64,000 nt of DNA from Streptomyces luteogriseus. Lineage in GTDB: Bacteria > Actinomycetota > Actinomycetes > Streptomycetales > Streptomycetaceae. The notes below the pieces were generated by a model, which saw nothing but the letters and a program-made list of their open reading frames with translations, was not told where the DNA came from and ran no database searches. Of this stretch, positions 6,862 through 15,408 are shown in pieces (the stretch's first letter is position 1; each line of letters opens with the position of its first letter). A program made the translations under genes and the position numbers. The stretch covers positions 6,386,001-6,450,000 of the forward strand of contig NZ_JACHMS010000001.1 of assembly GCF_014205055.1 (NCBI RefSeq), given 5' to 3'.

Positions 6862-8799
6862 TCACCTGATCTTGATGGTGATCGTCGAGCCCTTGGGCGC
6901 GGTCCGGCCGCCCTCGACGGACTGGCTCTTGACCTCGTCGCCGAAGATGCCGAACAGCCCGCGGTCCTCGTCGACCTCGAACCCGGCGCCCTCCAGCGCC
7001 TGCCTGGCGTCGTCGACGCTGTCGCCGACCACGTCCGGAACCTCGATCATCTCGGGGCCCTTGGACAGCGTCAGCGTCACCGTGTCGCCCTCGGCCGCCC
7101 GGCCGCCGGACTTCGGCGTCTGCCTGACCACCTGGCCCTTGTCGTACTCGGAGGAGGTGACCCGCTCGGTGGCGATCTTCACCTTGAGGCCGGCCTCCGT
7201 CAGCTCGGACCGCGCGTCGGCCTCGTCCGAGCCGGTGACATCGGGGATGTCGATGGGGGCGCCCTTGCTGACGACCAGCGCGACAGCCGTGCCCGCGCGG
7301 ACCTTCGTGCCGTCGGCCGGGCGCGCGGAGATCACCGAGCCGCGTGGCACGTCCTCGCTGAACTCCCGGGTGACCATGCCCGGATCCAGCCCGTCCTTCC
7401 TCAGCTGGTCCTGCGCCTCGCCCAGCTTCTGCCCGGCCAGAGCGGGCACGCGCACGGTCTCGGGGCCATCGGAGATGGTGAACGACACGGCGTCGTTGAC
7501 GCGGATCCGGGCGCCCGGCTCCGGGTCGCTGCCGATGATCGTGCCGCGCTTGACGGTGTCGCTGTGGGCGTGGCTGACCTTGCCGACCTCCAGACCCGCG
7601 TCCTGCAACCGGTCCTCGGCCTCGTCCTGGGTCTTCGCCAGCAGCGGCGGGACCTTGGTGAACTGGCCGGAGTTGATGTACCAGACGCCGGCGCCGAGGC
7701 CGAGCGCGAGCAGGACCGCGACGACGATCGCCGCCGGACCGCGCCGGATTCCCGAGCGGCGCCGGGACGGTGGGGGCGGCGGCGGGGACGCGAAGCGGCT
7801 GGTGCGGTCGAGGGCGGGCCCGGAAGCGTGGTCGTCCCCGTCCGCCGGCAGCGGACGCGGCGTGGTCAGAGCACGCGGGATCACGGTCGTCCGGTCGTCG
7901 CCGTTGTCGTGGTCCACCGCGAGTGCCTGCGGCGGCACCGCGTCCAGCTGGTCCTCGTCCAGCCGGCCGCGTCCGTCACGGACCTGCGCGAGCAGCGCCA
8001 CCGCGTCGTACGGGCGCAGGGCAGGGGTCCGGGCGGTCGCGGAGGCCACCATCTCGTCCAGCTCGTACGCCATACCGGGCACGGCGGCCGAGGGCGGGGG
8101 CACGTCCTCGTGCAGGTGCTTGTACAGGATCACGGCGGGGGAGTCCCCGTCGTGCGGCTTGTCGCCGGTCAGCATCTCGTAGAGCATCACGCCGCACGCG
8201 TACACGTCGACGCGGGGATCGGCGGTGCCGTCCTCTATCTGCTCCGGCGCGAGGTACGAGACCGTGCCGAGGACCGTGCCGGTGGTGTTCGTGACCGTGT
8301 CCACGGCCCGGACGAGCCCGAAGTCGGCGACCTTCACCCGGCCGTCATCCCCTATCAGGACGTTCTCGGGCTTCATGTCGCGGTGCACGAACCCGGCGCG
8401 GTGCGCGGCGCCCAGCGCGGCCAGCACCGGCTCCAGGATGTCCAGCGCGGCCCGCGGCTGCAGGGCCCCGCGCTCGCGCAGCACGTCACGCAGGGTGCAG
8501 CCCGCGACGTACTCCATCGCCAGGTACACGTACGAGCCGTCGTTGCCCTGGTCGAAGACCTGCACCACGTTCGGGTGGGCCAGCCGGGCCACGGACTTCG
8601 CCTCGCGGATGAACCGCTCCACGAACGAGGCGTCGACCGCGAGCGCGGGGTGCATCACCTTGAGCGCGAGGACCCGGTCGAGCCGGGTGTCCACGGCCCG
8701 GTAGACCGTGGCCATCCCGCCGACCGCGATCCGCGAATCGATGCGATACCGGCCGTCGAGCACCTGCCCGACCAAGGGGTCCTGAAGGGTCGTGTCCAC
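6862..8799 (-). CDS. PASTA-domain Ser/Thr protein kinase (PknB-like)
   Basis: A 645-residue membrane kinase. The N-terminal Hanks-type kinase domain has the glycine loop at 27-33 (VGGMATVYR), Lys47, the catalytic HRD at 139-141, DFG at 159-161 and APEQ at 184-187. A Pro-rich linker (about 280-350) leads to one transmembrane helix at about 355-375. Four extracellular PASTA repeats follow to the end, each with the VPxLxG or similar start. PASTA domains bind muropeptides or lipid II, so this kinase may report cell wall state, which fits its distance of about 22 kb from the dcw cluster. GTG at 8799 is taken as start because homology begins there; the frame is open to 8892. Confidence 0.94.
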   Translation of the reverse strand: MDTTLQDPLVGQVLDGRYRIDSRIAVGGMATVYRAVDTRLDRVLALKVMHPALAVDASFVERFIREAKSVARLAHPNVVQVFDQGNDGSYVYLAMEYVAGCTLRDVLRERGALQPRAALDILEPVLAALGAAHRAGFVHRDMKPENVLIGDDGRVKVADFGLVRAVDTVTNTTGTVLGTVSYLAPEQIEDGTADPRVDVYACGVMLYEMLTGDKPHDGDSPAVILYKHLHEDVPPPSAAVPGMAYELDEMVASATARTPALRPYDAVALLAQVRDGRGRLDEDQLDAVPPQALAVDHDNGDDRTTVIPRALTTPRPLPADGDDHASGPALDRTSRFASPPPPPPSRRRSGIRRGPAAIVVAVLLALGLGAGVWYINSGQFTKVPPLLAKTQDEAEDRLQDAGLEVGKVSHAHSDTVKRGTIIGSDPEPGARIRVNDAVSFTISDGPETVRVPALAGQKLGEAQDQLRKDGLDPGMVTREFSEDVPRGSVISARPADGTKVRAGTAVALVVSKGAPIDIPDVTGSDEADARSELTEAGLKVKIATERVTSSEYDKGQVVRQTPKSGGRAAEGDTVTLTLSKGPEMIEVPDVVGDSVDDARQALEGAGFEVDEDRGLFGIFGDEVKSQSVEGGRTAPKGSTITIKIR

Positions 8800-8832
8800 G
8801 CAGGCGAGTGTACGAGCCGACACCGACAGCTC

Positions 8833-8860
8833 TCCCGCCCCGCCCGTTTTCGGGGCGGGA
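8833..8860 (-). terminator. Terminator of the thiOSG operon
   Basis: A perfect 10-bp stem (TCCCGCCCCG / CGGGGCGGGA) with an 8-base loop, just downstream of the thiG stop on the minus strand and upstream of the kinase start. Confidence 0.7.
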
Positions 8861-8892
8861 CTGCAGCCGACCTGTGACGTGTGGACGAGCAC

Positions 8893-9690
8893 CTACTGGA
8901 AAGCGGGCCGTTCCGGGTCCAGGGCGGCCCTTCCCTCCGTCGGAGACGACGCCTGCGCGAAATGCCGCCGCGGGATCCGCCCCGCCCGGTACGCCAGCCG
9001 CCCCGCCTCCACGGCATGCCGCATCGCGTCGGCCATCAGCACGGGCTCCTGCGCCCGCGTCACCGCCGAGGCGAGCATCACACCCGCACACCCCAGCTCC
9101 ATCGCCAGCGCGGCGTCCGAGGCCGTACCCGCGCCCGCGTCCAGGATCACCGGCACGCGCGCGTGCTCCACGATCAGCTGGAAGTTGTGCGGGTTGCGGA
9201 TCCCGAGACCGGAGCCGATCGGCGAGCCCAGCGGCATGATCGCCGCACAGCCCACGTCCTCCAGCTTCCGGGCCAGCACCGGATCGTCGTTGGTGTACGG
9301 CAGCACCGTGAACCCGTCGTCGACCAGGGTCTCGGCCGCCTCCAGCGTCTCGATCGGGTCCGGCAGCAGGGTGCGCTCGTCGGCGATGACCTCCAGCTTG
9401 ACCAGGTCCGTGCCGAGGGCCTCGCGCGCGAGCCGGGCCGTGAGGACGGCCTCGCCGGCGGTGAAGCAGCCCGCCGTGTTGGGCAGCACCCGGATGCCCA
9501 GCTTGTCCAGGACGGACAGCACCGAGCCGTGCACGGAGGCGTTCACCCGGCGCATCGCGACCGTCGTCAGCTCCGTGCCGGACGCGACCAGCGACCGCTC
9601 CAGCACGTCGAGGCTGGGCGCCCCGCCCGTGCCCATGATCAGACGGGACGTGAACGACGTACCACCGAGGGAGAACGGATCGTCGGCCAT
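8893..9690 (-). CDS. thiG: Thiazole synthase
   Basis: A 265-residue TIM-barrel enzyme that forms the thiazole phosphate of thiamine from 1-deoxy-D-xylulose 5-phosphate, the glycine-derived imine made by ThiO, and sulfur carried on ThiS. Lys98 in TDLVKLEVI matches the lysine that forms the imine with the sugar phosphate. The phosphate-binding glycine motifs (PLGSPIGSGLGI, DAGAGTASDAA) are intact. The start is ATG at 9690 with AGGAGG upstream, two bases after the thiS stop, so translation is probably coupled. It is the last gene of the riboswitch-controlled operon. Confidence 0.96.
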   Translation of the reverse strand: MADDPFSLGGTSFTSRLIMGTGGAPSLDVLERSLVASGTELTTVAMRRVNASVHGSVLSVLDKLGIRVLPNTAGCFTAGEAVLTARLAREALGTDLVKLEVIADERTLLPDPIETLEAAETLVDDGFTVLPYTNDDPVLARKLEDVGCAAIMPLGSPIGSGLGIRNPHNFQLIVEHARVPVILDAGAGTASDAALAMELGCAGVMLASAVTRAQEPVLMADAMRHAVEAGRLAYRAGRIPRRHFAQASSPTEGRAALDPERPAFQ

Positions 9691-9692
9691 GG

Positions 9693-9893
9693 TCAGCCTC
9701 CTTGGACGGCGGTGAGGACTTCCACGCGGTCTCCCTCGGACAGGGGCGTGGCGGGCCACTGCGTGCGCGGGACGACGGTTTCGTTGAGGGCGGCGGCCAC
9801 GCCCGAGGGTGCGGCGGTGAGCGACCTCACGACGGCGTCGAGAGCCGTGCCGGGCCGGACGTCCCGGGGTTCCCCGTTGACGGAGATGTTCAT
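9693..9893 (-). CDS. thiS: Sulfur carrier protein ThiS
   Basis: A 66-residue ubiquitin-fold protein ending in the diagnostic Gly-Gly (TAVQGG), which is adenylated and converted to a thiocarboxylate to donate sulfur to ThiG. It begins MNISVNGEPR and its ATG overlaps the thiO stop by four bases (ATGA). No thiF-type adenylating enzyme is encoded beside it, so activation must come from elsewhere, for example a MoeB-like protein. Confidence 0.95.
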   Translation of the reverse strand: MNISVNGEPRDVRPGTALDAVVRSLTAAPSGVAAALNETVVPRTQWPATPLSEGDRVEVLTAVQGG

Positions 9894-11074
9894 GCGGGCT
9901 GCTCCGAGAGTGCGGTGGCGGGAGTGAAGCGCTTCGGCGTGAAGGGGCGGGCCTCCTCGGGGAGTTCGCCCGTCGCCAGGACGTGCGCCATGGCGTCGCC
10001 GGTCACGGGCGTGAGCAGGACGCCGTTGCGGTAGTGGCCGGTGGCCAGCAGCAGCCCCTCCAGACCGGTCGGGCCCAGCAGCGGCGCGTTGTCGGGGGAG
10101 CCGGGCCGCAGCCCGGCCCGGGTCTCGGTGAGCGGCAGCTCGGTGATGCCCGGGACCAGCTCGTGCGCGTCCCGCAGCAGCTCGTACACGCCGCCCGCGG
10201 TCACCGTGGTGTCCCAGCCCAGCTCCTCGCTGGTCGCCCCGACGACGAGCTCGCCGCTCGCGCGCGGCACCAGATAGACATGGCTGCCGCGCACCACCGC
10301 GCGCACGGTCCGGCTCAGGAACGGCCCGTGCCGCCGTGGCATGGTCAGCCGCAGGACCTGCCCCTTCACCGGCCGCACGGGAGGCAGCACGTCCTGCGGG
10401 ACACCCGCGAGCCGCCCGCTGAGACTGCCCCCGGCGAGCACCACCTGCCCGGCGGCCGCCTCGGTCCCGTCGGCCAGGACGACACCCGTGGCCCGGTCCC
10501 GGACGACGGTCAGCCGCTCCGCCCACGTCCGGTGGAAGACCACGCCCGCCCGCTCGCAGGCGGCGACCAGCGCCCCGGCCAGCCGCCGTGGGTCGATCTG
10601 GTGATCACCGTCGACCCGCAGCCCGCCGCGCACGCCCGGCGCGAGCATCGGCTCCAGGCGCCGGCACTCGCGCCCCGACAGCCATTGCGACTCCAGGCCC
10701 GACTGCTGCTGCAGGGCGTGCAGTTCGCGCAGGTGGGCCCGGTCGTCGGCGTCCAGGGCCACGGCGAGTGTGCCGCAGCGGCGGTAGCCGAGGTCCTGGC
10801 CGGTCAGCTCGGTGAGCTCGGCGGCGAAGTCCGGGTAGCGGCGGGCCGAGGCGAGGTTCAGGCCGAGCAGGGTCTGCTCGCCGTAGTGCAGTTCCGTGAC
10901 GGCGGCCAGCATGCCGGCCGCCACCTGTGCGGCTCCGCCGCCGGGCTCCGGGTCCACGACGGCGGTGACGAACCCGCGTTGCGCGGCCCGCCAGGCCGTG
11001 ACCAGGCCGATGATCCCGCCCCCGATGACCAGGACGTCCGACGATGCGGACACGGATGTGGACGTAGGCGACAT
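9890..11074 (-). CDS. thiO: Glycine oxidase
   Basis: A 394-residue FAD-dependent oxidase of the DAO family that oxidises glycine to the imine used by ThiG. The Rossmann dinucleotide motif is at about 14-30 (VLVIGGGIIGLVTAWR), and the C-terminal FAD-binding segment LRPGSPDNAPLLGP is present. It is the first gene of the thiO-thiS-thiG operon and lies just after a TPP riboswitch. Aerobic bacteria such as Bacillus use ThiO where enterobacteria use ThiH, which fits an aerobic actinomycete. Confidence 0.95.
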   Translation of the reverse strand: MSPTSTSVSASSDVLVIGGGIIGLVTAWRAAQRGFVTAVVDPEPGGGAAQVAAGMLAAVTELHYGEQTLLGLNLASARRYPDFAAELTELTGQDLGYRRCGTLAVALDADDRAHLRELHALQQQSGLESQWLSGRECRRLEPMLAPGVRGGLRVDGDHQIDPRRLAGALVAACERAGVVFHRTWAERLTVVRDRATGVVLADGTEAAAGQVVLAGGSLSGRLAGVPQDVLPPVRPVKGQVLRLTMPRRHGPFLSRTVRAVVRGSHVYLVPRASGELVVGATSEELGWDTTVTAGGVYELLRDAHELVPGITELPLTETRAGLRPGSPDNAPLLGPTGLEGLLLATGHYRNGVLLTPVTGDAMAHVLATGELPEEARPFTPKRFTPATALSEQPA

Positions 11075-11085
11075 GGGCGTCCAGC

Positions 11086-11178
11086 CCCTCCCTTCGCCGG
11101 CATGACCCGGATCAGGTTCGTACGGTCGGAGGCCGCCAGCCTCCCTCTCAGCCCGGTGCGTCCGGGCTCCCGCGAGTG
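11086..11178 (-). promoter_or_regulatory. TPP riboswitch (THI element)
   Basis: On the minus strand the leader of thiO contains the conserved core elements in order: a GGGAGCCCGG stem side, CTGAGAGGGAGG, GACCGTACGAACCTGATCC and GGGTCATGCCGGCGAAGGGA. These match the THI-box sequence of TPP aptamers. It ends a few bases before the thiO ATG at 11074, so control is likely by hiding the ribosome binding site; no separate terminator hairpin is seen between it and the gene. Confidence 0.95.
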
Positions 11179-11235
11179 CTTTACGTTGGCCACCCTAGCC
11201 CGATGCCGTACGCCGCAGTAAGGGAGCCTCCGTCC

Positions 11236-11586
11236 ATGGCCCGATCCCTCGACGGTCTCGTCCTCGCCCCGGTCACCGACCAGGCACCGGGTCAGGTGGG
11301 CACCCGCACCCGGTTCACCTACCACGAGCGGCAGGGCGAGATCTGGGCCGAGTACACGGGCGGCGACGTCGTACGCGGGCATCTCGTGGGTACCCGGGAG
11401 GGTGACCGCCTGGACTTCCGGTACGTCCAGCTCAAGCGGGACGGGACCACGTCCTCGGGGCACTGCGTCTCGACGGTCGTGGAGCTGCCCGACGGGCGGG
11501 TGCGGCTGGAGGAGACCTGGGAGTGGGAGTCCCAGCGGGGCGACGGCACGAGCGTTGTGGAGCAGGTCACGGCGCATGAGGACTGA
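11236..11586 (+). CDS. Conserved hypothetical protein, 116 residues
   Basis: A small, probably cytosolic protein with no signal peptide or membrane segment. The sequence alternates short beta-like stretches (TRFTYHERQGEIWAEYTGG, GHCVSTVVELPDGRVRLEETWEWE) and resembles a small beta-barrel family seen in many streptomycetes with no known function. ATG at 11236 is preceded by GGGAG at suitable distance; the frame extends upstream but without a comparable ribosome site. It is divergent from the thiO riboswitch leader and lies 32 bases ahead of the next gene, with which it may be co-transcribed. Function unknown. Confidence 0.75.
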   Translation: MARSLDGLVLAPVTDQAPGQVGTRTRFTYHERQGEIWAEYTGGDVVRGHLVGTREGDRLDFRYVQLKRDGTTSSGHCVSTVVELPDGRVRLEETWEWESQRGDGTSVVEQVTAHED

Positions 11587-11618
11587 CTGACAATTCGTCA
11601 GGTGTCTATGGTGATCAG

Positions 11619-12860
11619 GTGAGCGAGCAGACGCAGGAACCAGGTTCGTCCGCGCCGCGGCGCGTCGTCGTGGCGGGCGCGGGCATGGCCGGGGTGCAGA
11701 CCGCCGTCGCCCTGCGCGAGCTGGGCTTCACCGGCGACGTGATCCTGATCGGAGCCGAACCCCACCAGCCCTACGACCGGCCCCCGTTGTCCAAGGCCGT
11801 CCTGCTCGGCAAGTCCGAGGGCTCCGCCTTCGACGTCGACTTCGAAGCACTCGCCATCGAACTGCGGCTCGGCTGCGAGGTGCTGGGCCTGCGCCCGGCC
11901 GACCACGAGCTCGACACCGAGGACGGGCCCGTGCCCTACGACGTCCTGGTCGTCGCGACCGGCGCCGAACCGGTCCGGCTGCCGGGCGCGGAGGGCGTGC
12001 CCGGCGTGCATCTGCTGCGCACCCTGGACGACGCCGAGCGGCTGCGGCCCGTGCTCGCCCGGCGGCACGACATCGTGGCCGTCGGCGCGGGCTGGATCGG
12101 CGCCGAGTTCGCCACGGCCGCGCGCGAGGCGGGCTGCGCGGTGACGGTCGTCGAGGCCGCCGAACGGCCGCTCGCCGGGGCGCTGCCCGCCGAGGTCGCC
12201 GCCCCGATGGCCGGCTGGTACGCCGACGCGGGCGCGGTCCTGCGGACGCACGCGCGCGTGGAGCACGTCGAGCCCGGAGCCGTTCTCCTGGACGACGGAT
12301 CGCGGCTGCCCGCGGACGCGGTGGTCGTCGGCATCGGCGCCCGCCCCGCGACGGCCTGGCTGGCCGATTCCGGGATCGAGCTGGGCACCCACGGCGAGAT
12401 CGTGGCCGACGAGCATCTGCGCTCCACCGTGCCGGACGTGTACGCGGTCGGCGACTGCGCCTCCTTCCCTTCCGGGCGCTACGGCGAGCGTCTGCTGGTC
12501 CACCACTGGGACAACGCCCTCCAGGGGCCGCGCACGGTGGCCGTGAACATCGTCGGCCGCGCCGCGGGGGAGGCACCGGCGGTGTACGACCCGGTGCCGT
12601 ACTTCTGGTCCGAGCAGTTCGGGCGGTTCGTCCAGTACGCCGGGCACCACGCGGCAGCGGACACGACCCTGTGGCGGGGCGACCCCTCCGGACCGGCCTG
12701 GACGGTGTGCTGGCTGCGCGGGGAACGGCTGGTCGCGCTGCTGGCGGTGGGCCGTCCCCGGGATCTGGCGCAGGGCCGCCGTCTGATCGAGTCGGGCGCC
12801 GCGATGAACCCGGTACTGCTGACGGATTCGGCCAGGCCCCTGAAGGCGGCCACGGCGTAG
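11619..12860 (+). CDS. FAD-dependent NAD(P)H:ferredoxin/rubredoxin reductase-like protein
   Basis: A 413-residue flavoprotein of the class that reduces ferredoxins or rubredoxins for oxygenases and P450s. Two Rossmann motifs are visible: FAD binding near the N-terminus (VVVAGAGMAGVQTAVALRE) and NAD(P)H binding in the middle (IVAVGAGWIGAEFATAARE). The second FAD motif DVYAVGDCA precedes a C-terminal reductase domain. GTG at 11619 is the start. No ferredoxin or P450 gene is next to it, so the electron acceptor is unknown; an AIF-like NADH oxidoreductase role is an alternative. Confidence 0.87.
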   Translation: MSEQTQEPGSSAPRRVVVAGAGMAGVQTAVALRELGFTGDVILIGAEPHQPYDRPPLSKAVLLGKSEGSAFDVDFEALAIELRLGCEVLGLRPADHELDTEDGPVPYDVLVVATGAEPVRLPGAEGVPGVHLLRTLDDAERLRPVLARRHDIVAVGAGWIGAEFATAAREAGCAVTVVEAAERPLAGALPAEVAAPMAGWYADAGAVLRTHARVEHVEPGAVLLDDGSRLPADAVVVGIGARPATAWLADSGIELGTHGEIVADEHLRSTVPDVYAVGDCASFPSGRYGERLLVHHWDNALQGPRTVAVNIVGRAAGEAPAVYDPVPYFWSEQFGRFVQYAGHHAAADTTLWRGDPSGPAWTVCWLRGERLVALLAVGRPRDLAQGRRLIESGAAMNPVLLTDSARPLKAATA

Positions 12861-12970
12861 GCGCCGGGCCGTCGCGAGGCCGCCGGACGCAGCTGCCGGG
12901 CGGGGATGCGTCCGCCCGGCCGGACCGAGCCGACTTCCGACTGTCAGTGGGAGATGGCAGGCTGGTTTCC

Positions 12971-13336
12971 GTGACCGAGATTGACGCAAAGATCGATGCT
13001 CTCGTCCCCGCCTGGCTCACCCTCCCCGACATCGCCGAACAGTTCGGCGTCGAGGTGACGCGTGTGCGGCAGCTGGTCAAGGACGGCCAGCTCATCGCCG
13101 TACGCCGAGGTGAGAACCGCGCGCTGCACGTCCCTGCCGCCTTCATCGACGGGGACAAGGTCGTCAAGGGCCTGTCCGGGACCCTGACGCTCCTGCGGGA
13201 CGACGGCTTCACGGACGAAGAGATGCTGGAGTGGCTCTTCACCCCGGACGACAGCCTGCCCGGCACCCCCGCGCAGGCGCTCAGCGAGAACCGCGGCACG
13301 GAGGTGAAGCGCCGCGCCCAGGCGCTCGCGGTCTGA
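12971..13336 (+). CDS. Rv2175c-family DNA-binding protein
   Basis: A 121-residue protein with an N-terminal winged-helix-like segment (LTLPDIAEQFGVEVTRVRQLVKDGQLIAVRRG, about residues 15-47) and a C-terminal domain with GLSGTLTLLRDDGFTDEEMLEWLF, both typical of the Rv2175c family. In mycobacteria Rv2175c binds DNA and is a phosphorylation target of the Ser/Thr kinase PknL. Here a PASTA kinase lies about 4 kb away, so a similar link is possible but not shown. GTG at 12971 is used; an in-frame GTG at 12947 is an alternative. Confidence 0.85.
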   Translation: MTEIDAKIDALVPAWLTLPDIAEQFGVEVTRVRQLVKDGQLIAVRRGENRALHVPAAFIDGDKVVKGLSGTLTLLRDDGFTDEEMLEWLFTPDDSLPGTPAQALSENRGTEVKRRAQALAV

Positions 13337-13670
13337 CCCGGCCGCGACGGGAGACAACCGTCCGGCGCCATGGGTGCGGGGGCCGGACCTGAACGACCGC
13401 CCGAGTGGGGGCCGTGGCCCGCGGGGTCACGGCCCGGGGGTGACCCGCGCCCGTTCCGCCCGGGCTCACGCGGGCCCGGGGCGGGCGTAAGGTGCCCGAG
13501 GCGCTCGCGGCGGGACGGGAACACTCCCGTGTCGCCCGCCCGGCGGCCACATGCTCCGGCATCCGGGAGCCGCTCACCCCGCAGCCGGGTGTTCCGGCAC
13601 CCCGGAGGCGCCGACCCGCGGGCGTCGCGCCCGCCGCACGACACCGACACCGACACCCTGGGGGACACGC
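13337..13670. other. 334-base intergenic region
   Basis: Very GC-rich sequence between the Rv2175c-like gene and thiE. It contains short inverted repeats around 13410-13480 but no clear terminator, THI element or convincing small ORF; open frames here look like extensions of thiE or shadows. The thiE ribosome site (GGGGGAC) is at the right end. Confidence 0.5.
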
Positions 13671-14330
13671 ATGACCGGCACCGCAGCCGCCACCGCACGG
13701 GCCCGGCTCGCCGACGCCCGGGTCTACCTCTGCACCGACGCGCGCAAGCGGCAGGGCGACCTCGCGGACTTCCTCGACGCCGTACTGTCCGGCGGCGTCG
13801 ACATCGTGCAGCTGCGGGACAAGGGCATGGAGGCCGGCGAGGAGCTGGAACACCTGGCCGTGTTCGCCGAGGCCTGTGCCCGGCACGGCAAGCTGCTCGC
13901 GGTCAACGACCGGGCGGACGTCGCCCACGCCGCCGGCGCCGACGTCCTGCACCTCGGCCAGGGTGACCTCCCGGTCCCCGCGGCCCGCGCGATCCTCGGC
14001 GACGAGGTCCTGATCGGCCGCTCCACGCACGCCGAGTCCGAGGCCGCCGCGGCCGCCGTCCAGCAGGGCCTGGACTACTTCTGCACCGGCCCGTGCTGGC
14101 CGACCCCCACCAAGCCCGGCCGCCACGCCCCCGGCCTGGACCTCGTCCGGTACACCGCCGGTCTCGGCACCGGCCGCCCCTGGTTCGCGATCGGCGGCAT
14201 CGACCTCGGCACCCTCGACCAGGTCCTGGAAGCCGGTGCCCGGCGCGTGGTCGTCGTACGGGCGATCACCGAGGCCGACGACCCGGGGGCCGCCGCGGCG
14301 GAGTTCGCGAAGCGGCTGCGGGAGGCGTAG
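13671..14330 (+). CDS. thiE: Thiamine-phosphate synthase
   Basis: A 219-residue TIM-barrel enzyme that joins hydroxymethylpyrimidine diphosphate and thiazole phosphate to thiamine phosphate. Family blocks are DIVQLRDKGM, LLAVNDRADVAHAAGADVLHLGQGDLP, IGRSTHAESEA and AIGGIDLGTLDQVLEAGARRVVVVRAI. ATG at 13671 is the start, preceded by GGGGGAC; the frame extends 120 bases upstream without homology. It is separated from thiOSG by about 2.6 kb, is on the opposite strand, and has no riboswitch of its own that I can see. Confidence 0.93.
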   Translation: MTGTAAATARARLADARVYLCTDARKRQGDLADFLDAVLSGGVDIVQLRDKGMEAGEELEHLAVFAEACARHGKLLAVNDRADVAHAAGADVLHLGQGDLPVPAARAILGDEVLIGRSTHAESEAAAAAVQQGLDYFCTGPCWPTPTKPGRHAPGLDLVRYTAGLGTGRPWFAIGGIDLGTLDQVLEAGARRVVVVRAITEADDPGAAAAEFAKRLREA

Positions 14331-14428
14331 CCACGACGGTTTGTCCAAGGGATGGACAACAAGCGGACAATCCGGGCAAATGTCAGCCCCCGGTTGGGGG
14401 ACCGACCGCCCCTGGCTAACCTGCCGGT

Positions 14429-15352
14429 ATGGCCCTCGGCACCGCATCCATCAGGTCGGACCACGCTCGCACCGTCCGCGACATGCTCGCGGACGGCAAG
14501 ACGACGTACTCGTTCGAGTTCTACGCGCCCAAGACCCCGAAGGGCGAGCGGAACCTGTGGAACGCGCTCCGCCGGGTCGAGGCCGTGGCGCCCGACTTCG
14601 TCTCCGTGACCTACGGAGCGGGGGGTTCCACCCGCGCGGGCACCGTCAAGGCGACCGAGGCGATCGCCTCCGACACCACCCTCACCCCGATCGCCCACCT
14701 CACCGCGGTCGACCACTCGGTGGCCGACCTGCGCAACATCATCGGCCAGTACGCCGACGCCGGGATCCGCAACATGCTCGCCCTGCGCGGCGACCCGCCC
14801 GGCGACCCGATGGGCGACTGGGTGCCGCACCCCCGGGGCCTGGCCTACGCCGCCGAACTCGTCGAGCTGATCAAGGCCTCCGGCGACTTCTGCGTGGGCG
14901 TCGCCGCCTTCCCGGCGATGCATCCGCGCTCCGCCGACTGGGACGCCGACGTCCGCCACTTCGTCGACAAGTGCCGGGCGGGCGCGGACTACGCCATCAC
15001 GCAGATGTTCTTCCAGCCGGAGGACTACCTCCGGCTGCGCGACCGGGTCTCGGCCGCCGGCTGTGACACCCCGATCATTCCCGAGGTCATGCCGATCGCG
15101 AGCGTGAAGACGCTGGAGCGGATCGGGTCGCTCACCAACGCCGCGTTCCCTCCTGTCCTGAAAGAGCGGATCCTCACAGCAAAAGACGATCCGGCCGCTG
15201 TACGCTCCATTGGGATCGAATTCGCCACGGAGTTCTGTGCGCGGCTGCTCGCCGAGGGCGTGCCCGGCTTGCACTTCATCACGCTCAACAACTCCACCGC
15301 GACACTCGAGATCTACGAGAACCTGGGCCTGCACCACTCACCGCAGGCCTAG
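14429..15352 (+). CDS. metF: 5,10-methylenetetrahydrofolate reductase
   Basis: A 307-residue FAD-dependent TIM-barrel enzyme that produces 5-methyltetrahydrofolate for methionine synthesis. Motifs are YSFEFYAPKTPKGE with the catalytic Glu region, SVTYGAGGSTRAGT, HLTAVDHSVADLR, LALRGDPPGDP and AFPAMHPRS. The C-terminal segment GVPGLHFITLNNSTAT is typical. ATG at 14429 follows a 98-base gap with no B12 riboswitch visible. Confidence 0.95.
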   Translation: MALGTASIRSDHARTVRDMLADGKTTYSFEFYAPKTPKGERNLWNALRRVEAVAPDFVSVTYGAGGSTRAGTVKATEAIASDTTLTPIAHLTAVDHSVADLRNIIGQYADAGIRNMLALRGDPPGDPMGDWVPHPRGLAYAAELVELIKASGDFCVGVAAFPAMHPRSADWDADVRHFVDKCRAGADYAITQMFFQPEDYLRLRDRVSAAGCDTPIIPEVMPIASVKTLERIGSLTNAAFPPVLKERILTAKDDPAAVRSIGIEFATEFCARLLAEGVPGLHFITLNNSTATLEIYENLGLHHSPQA

Positions 15353-15408
15353 ACCGTTCGCACCGGTATACGACACACTGCGTAACGGCCACTGGGAGAG
15401 GGGCGTAC

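Noticed and set aside
14331..14428. B12 riboswitch before metF
   Set aside because: The gap is only 98 bases and shows no B12-box sequence.
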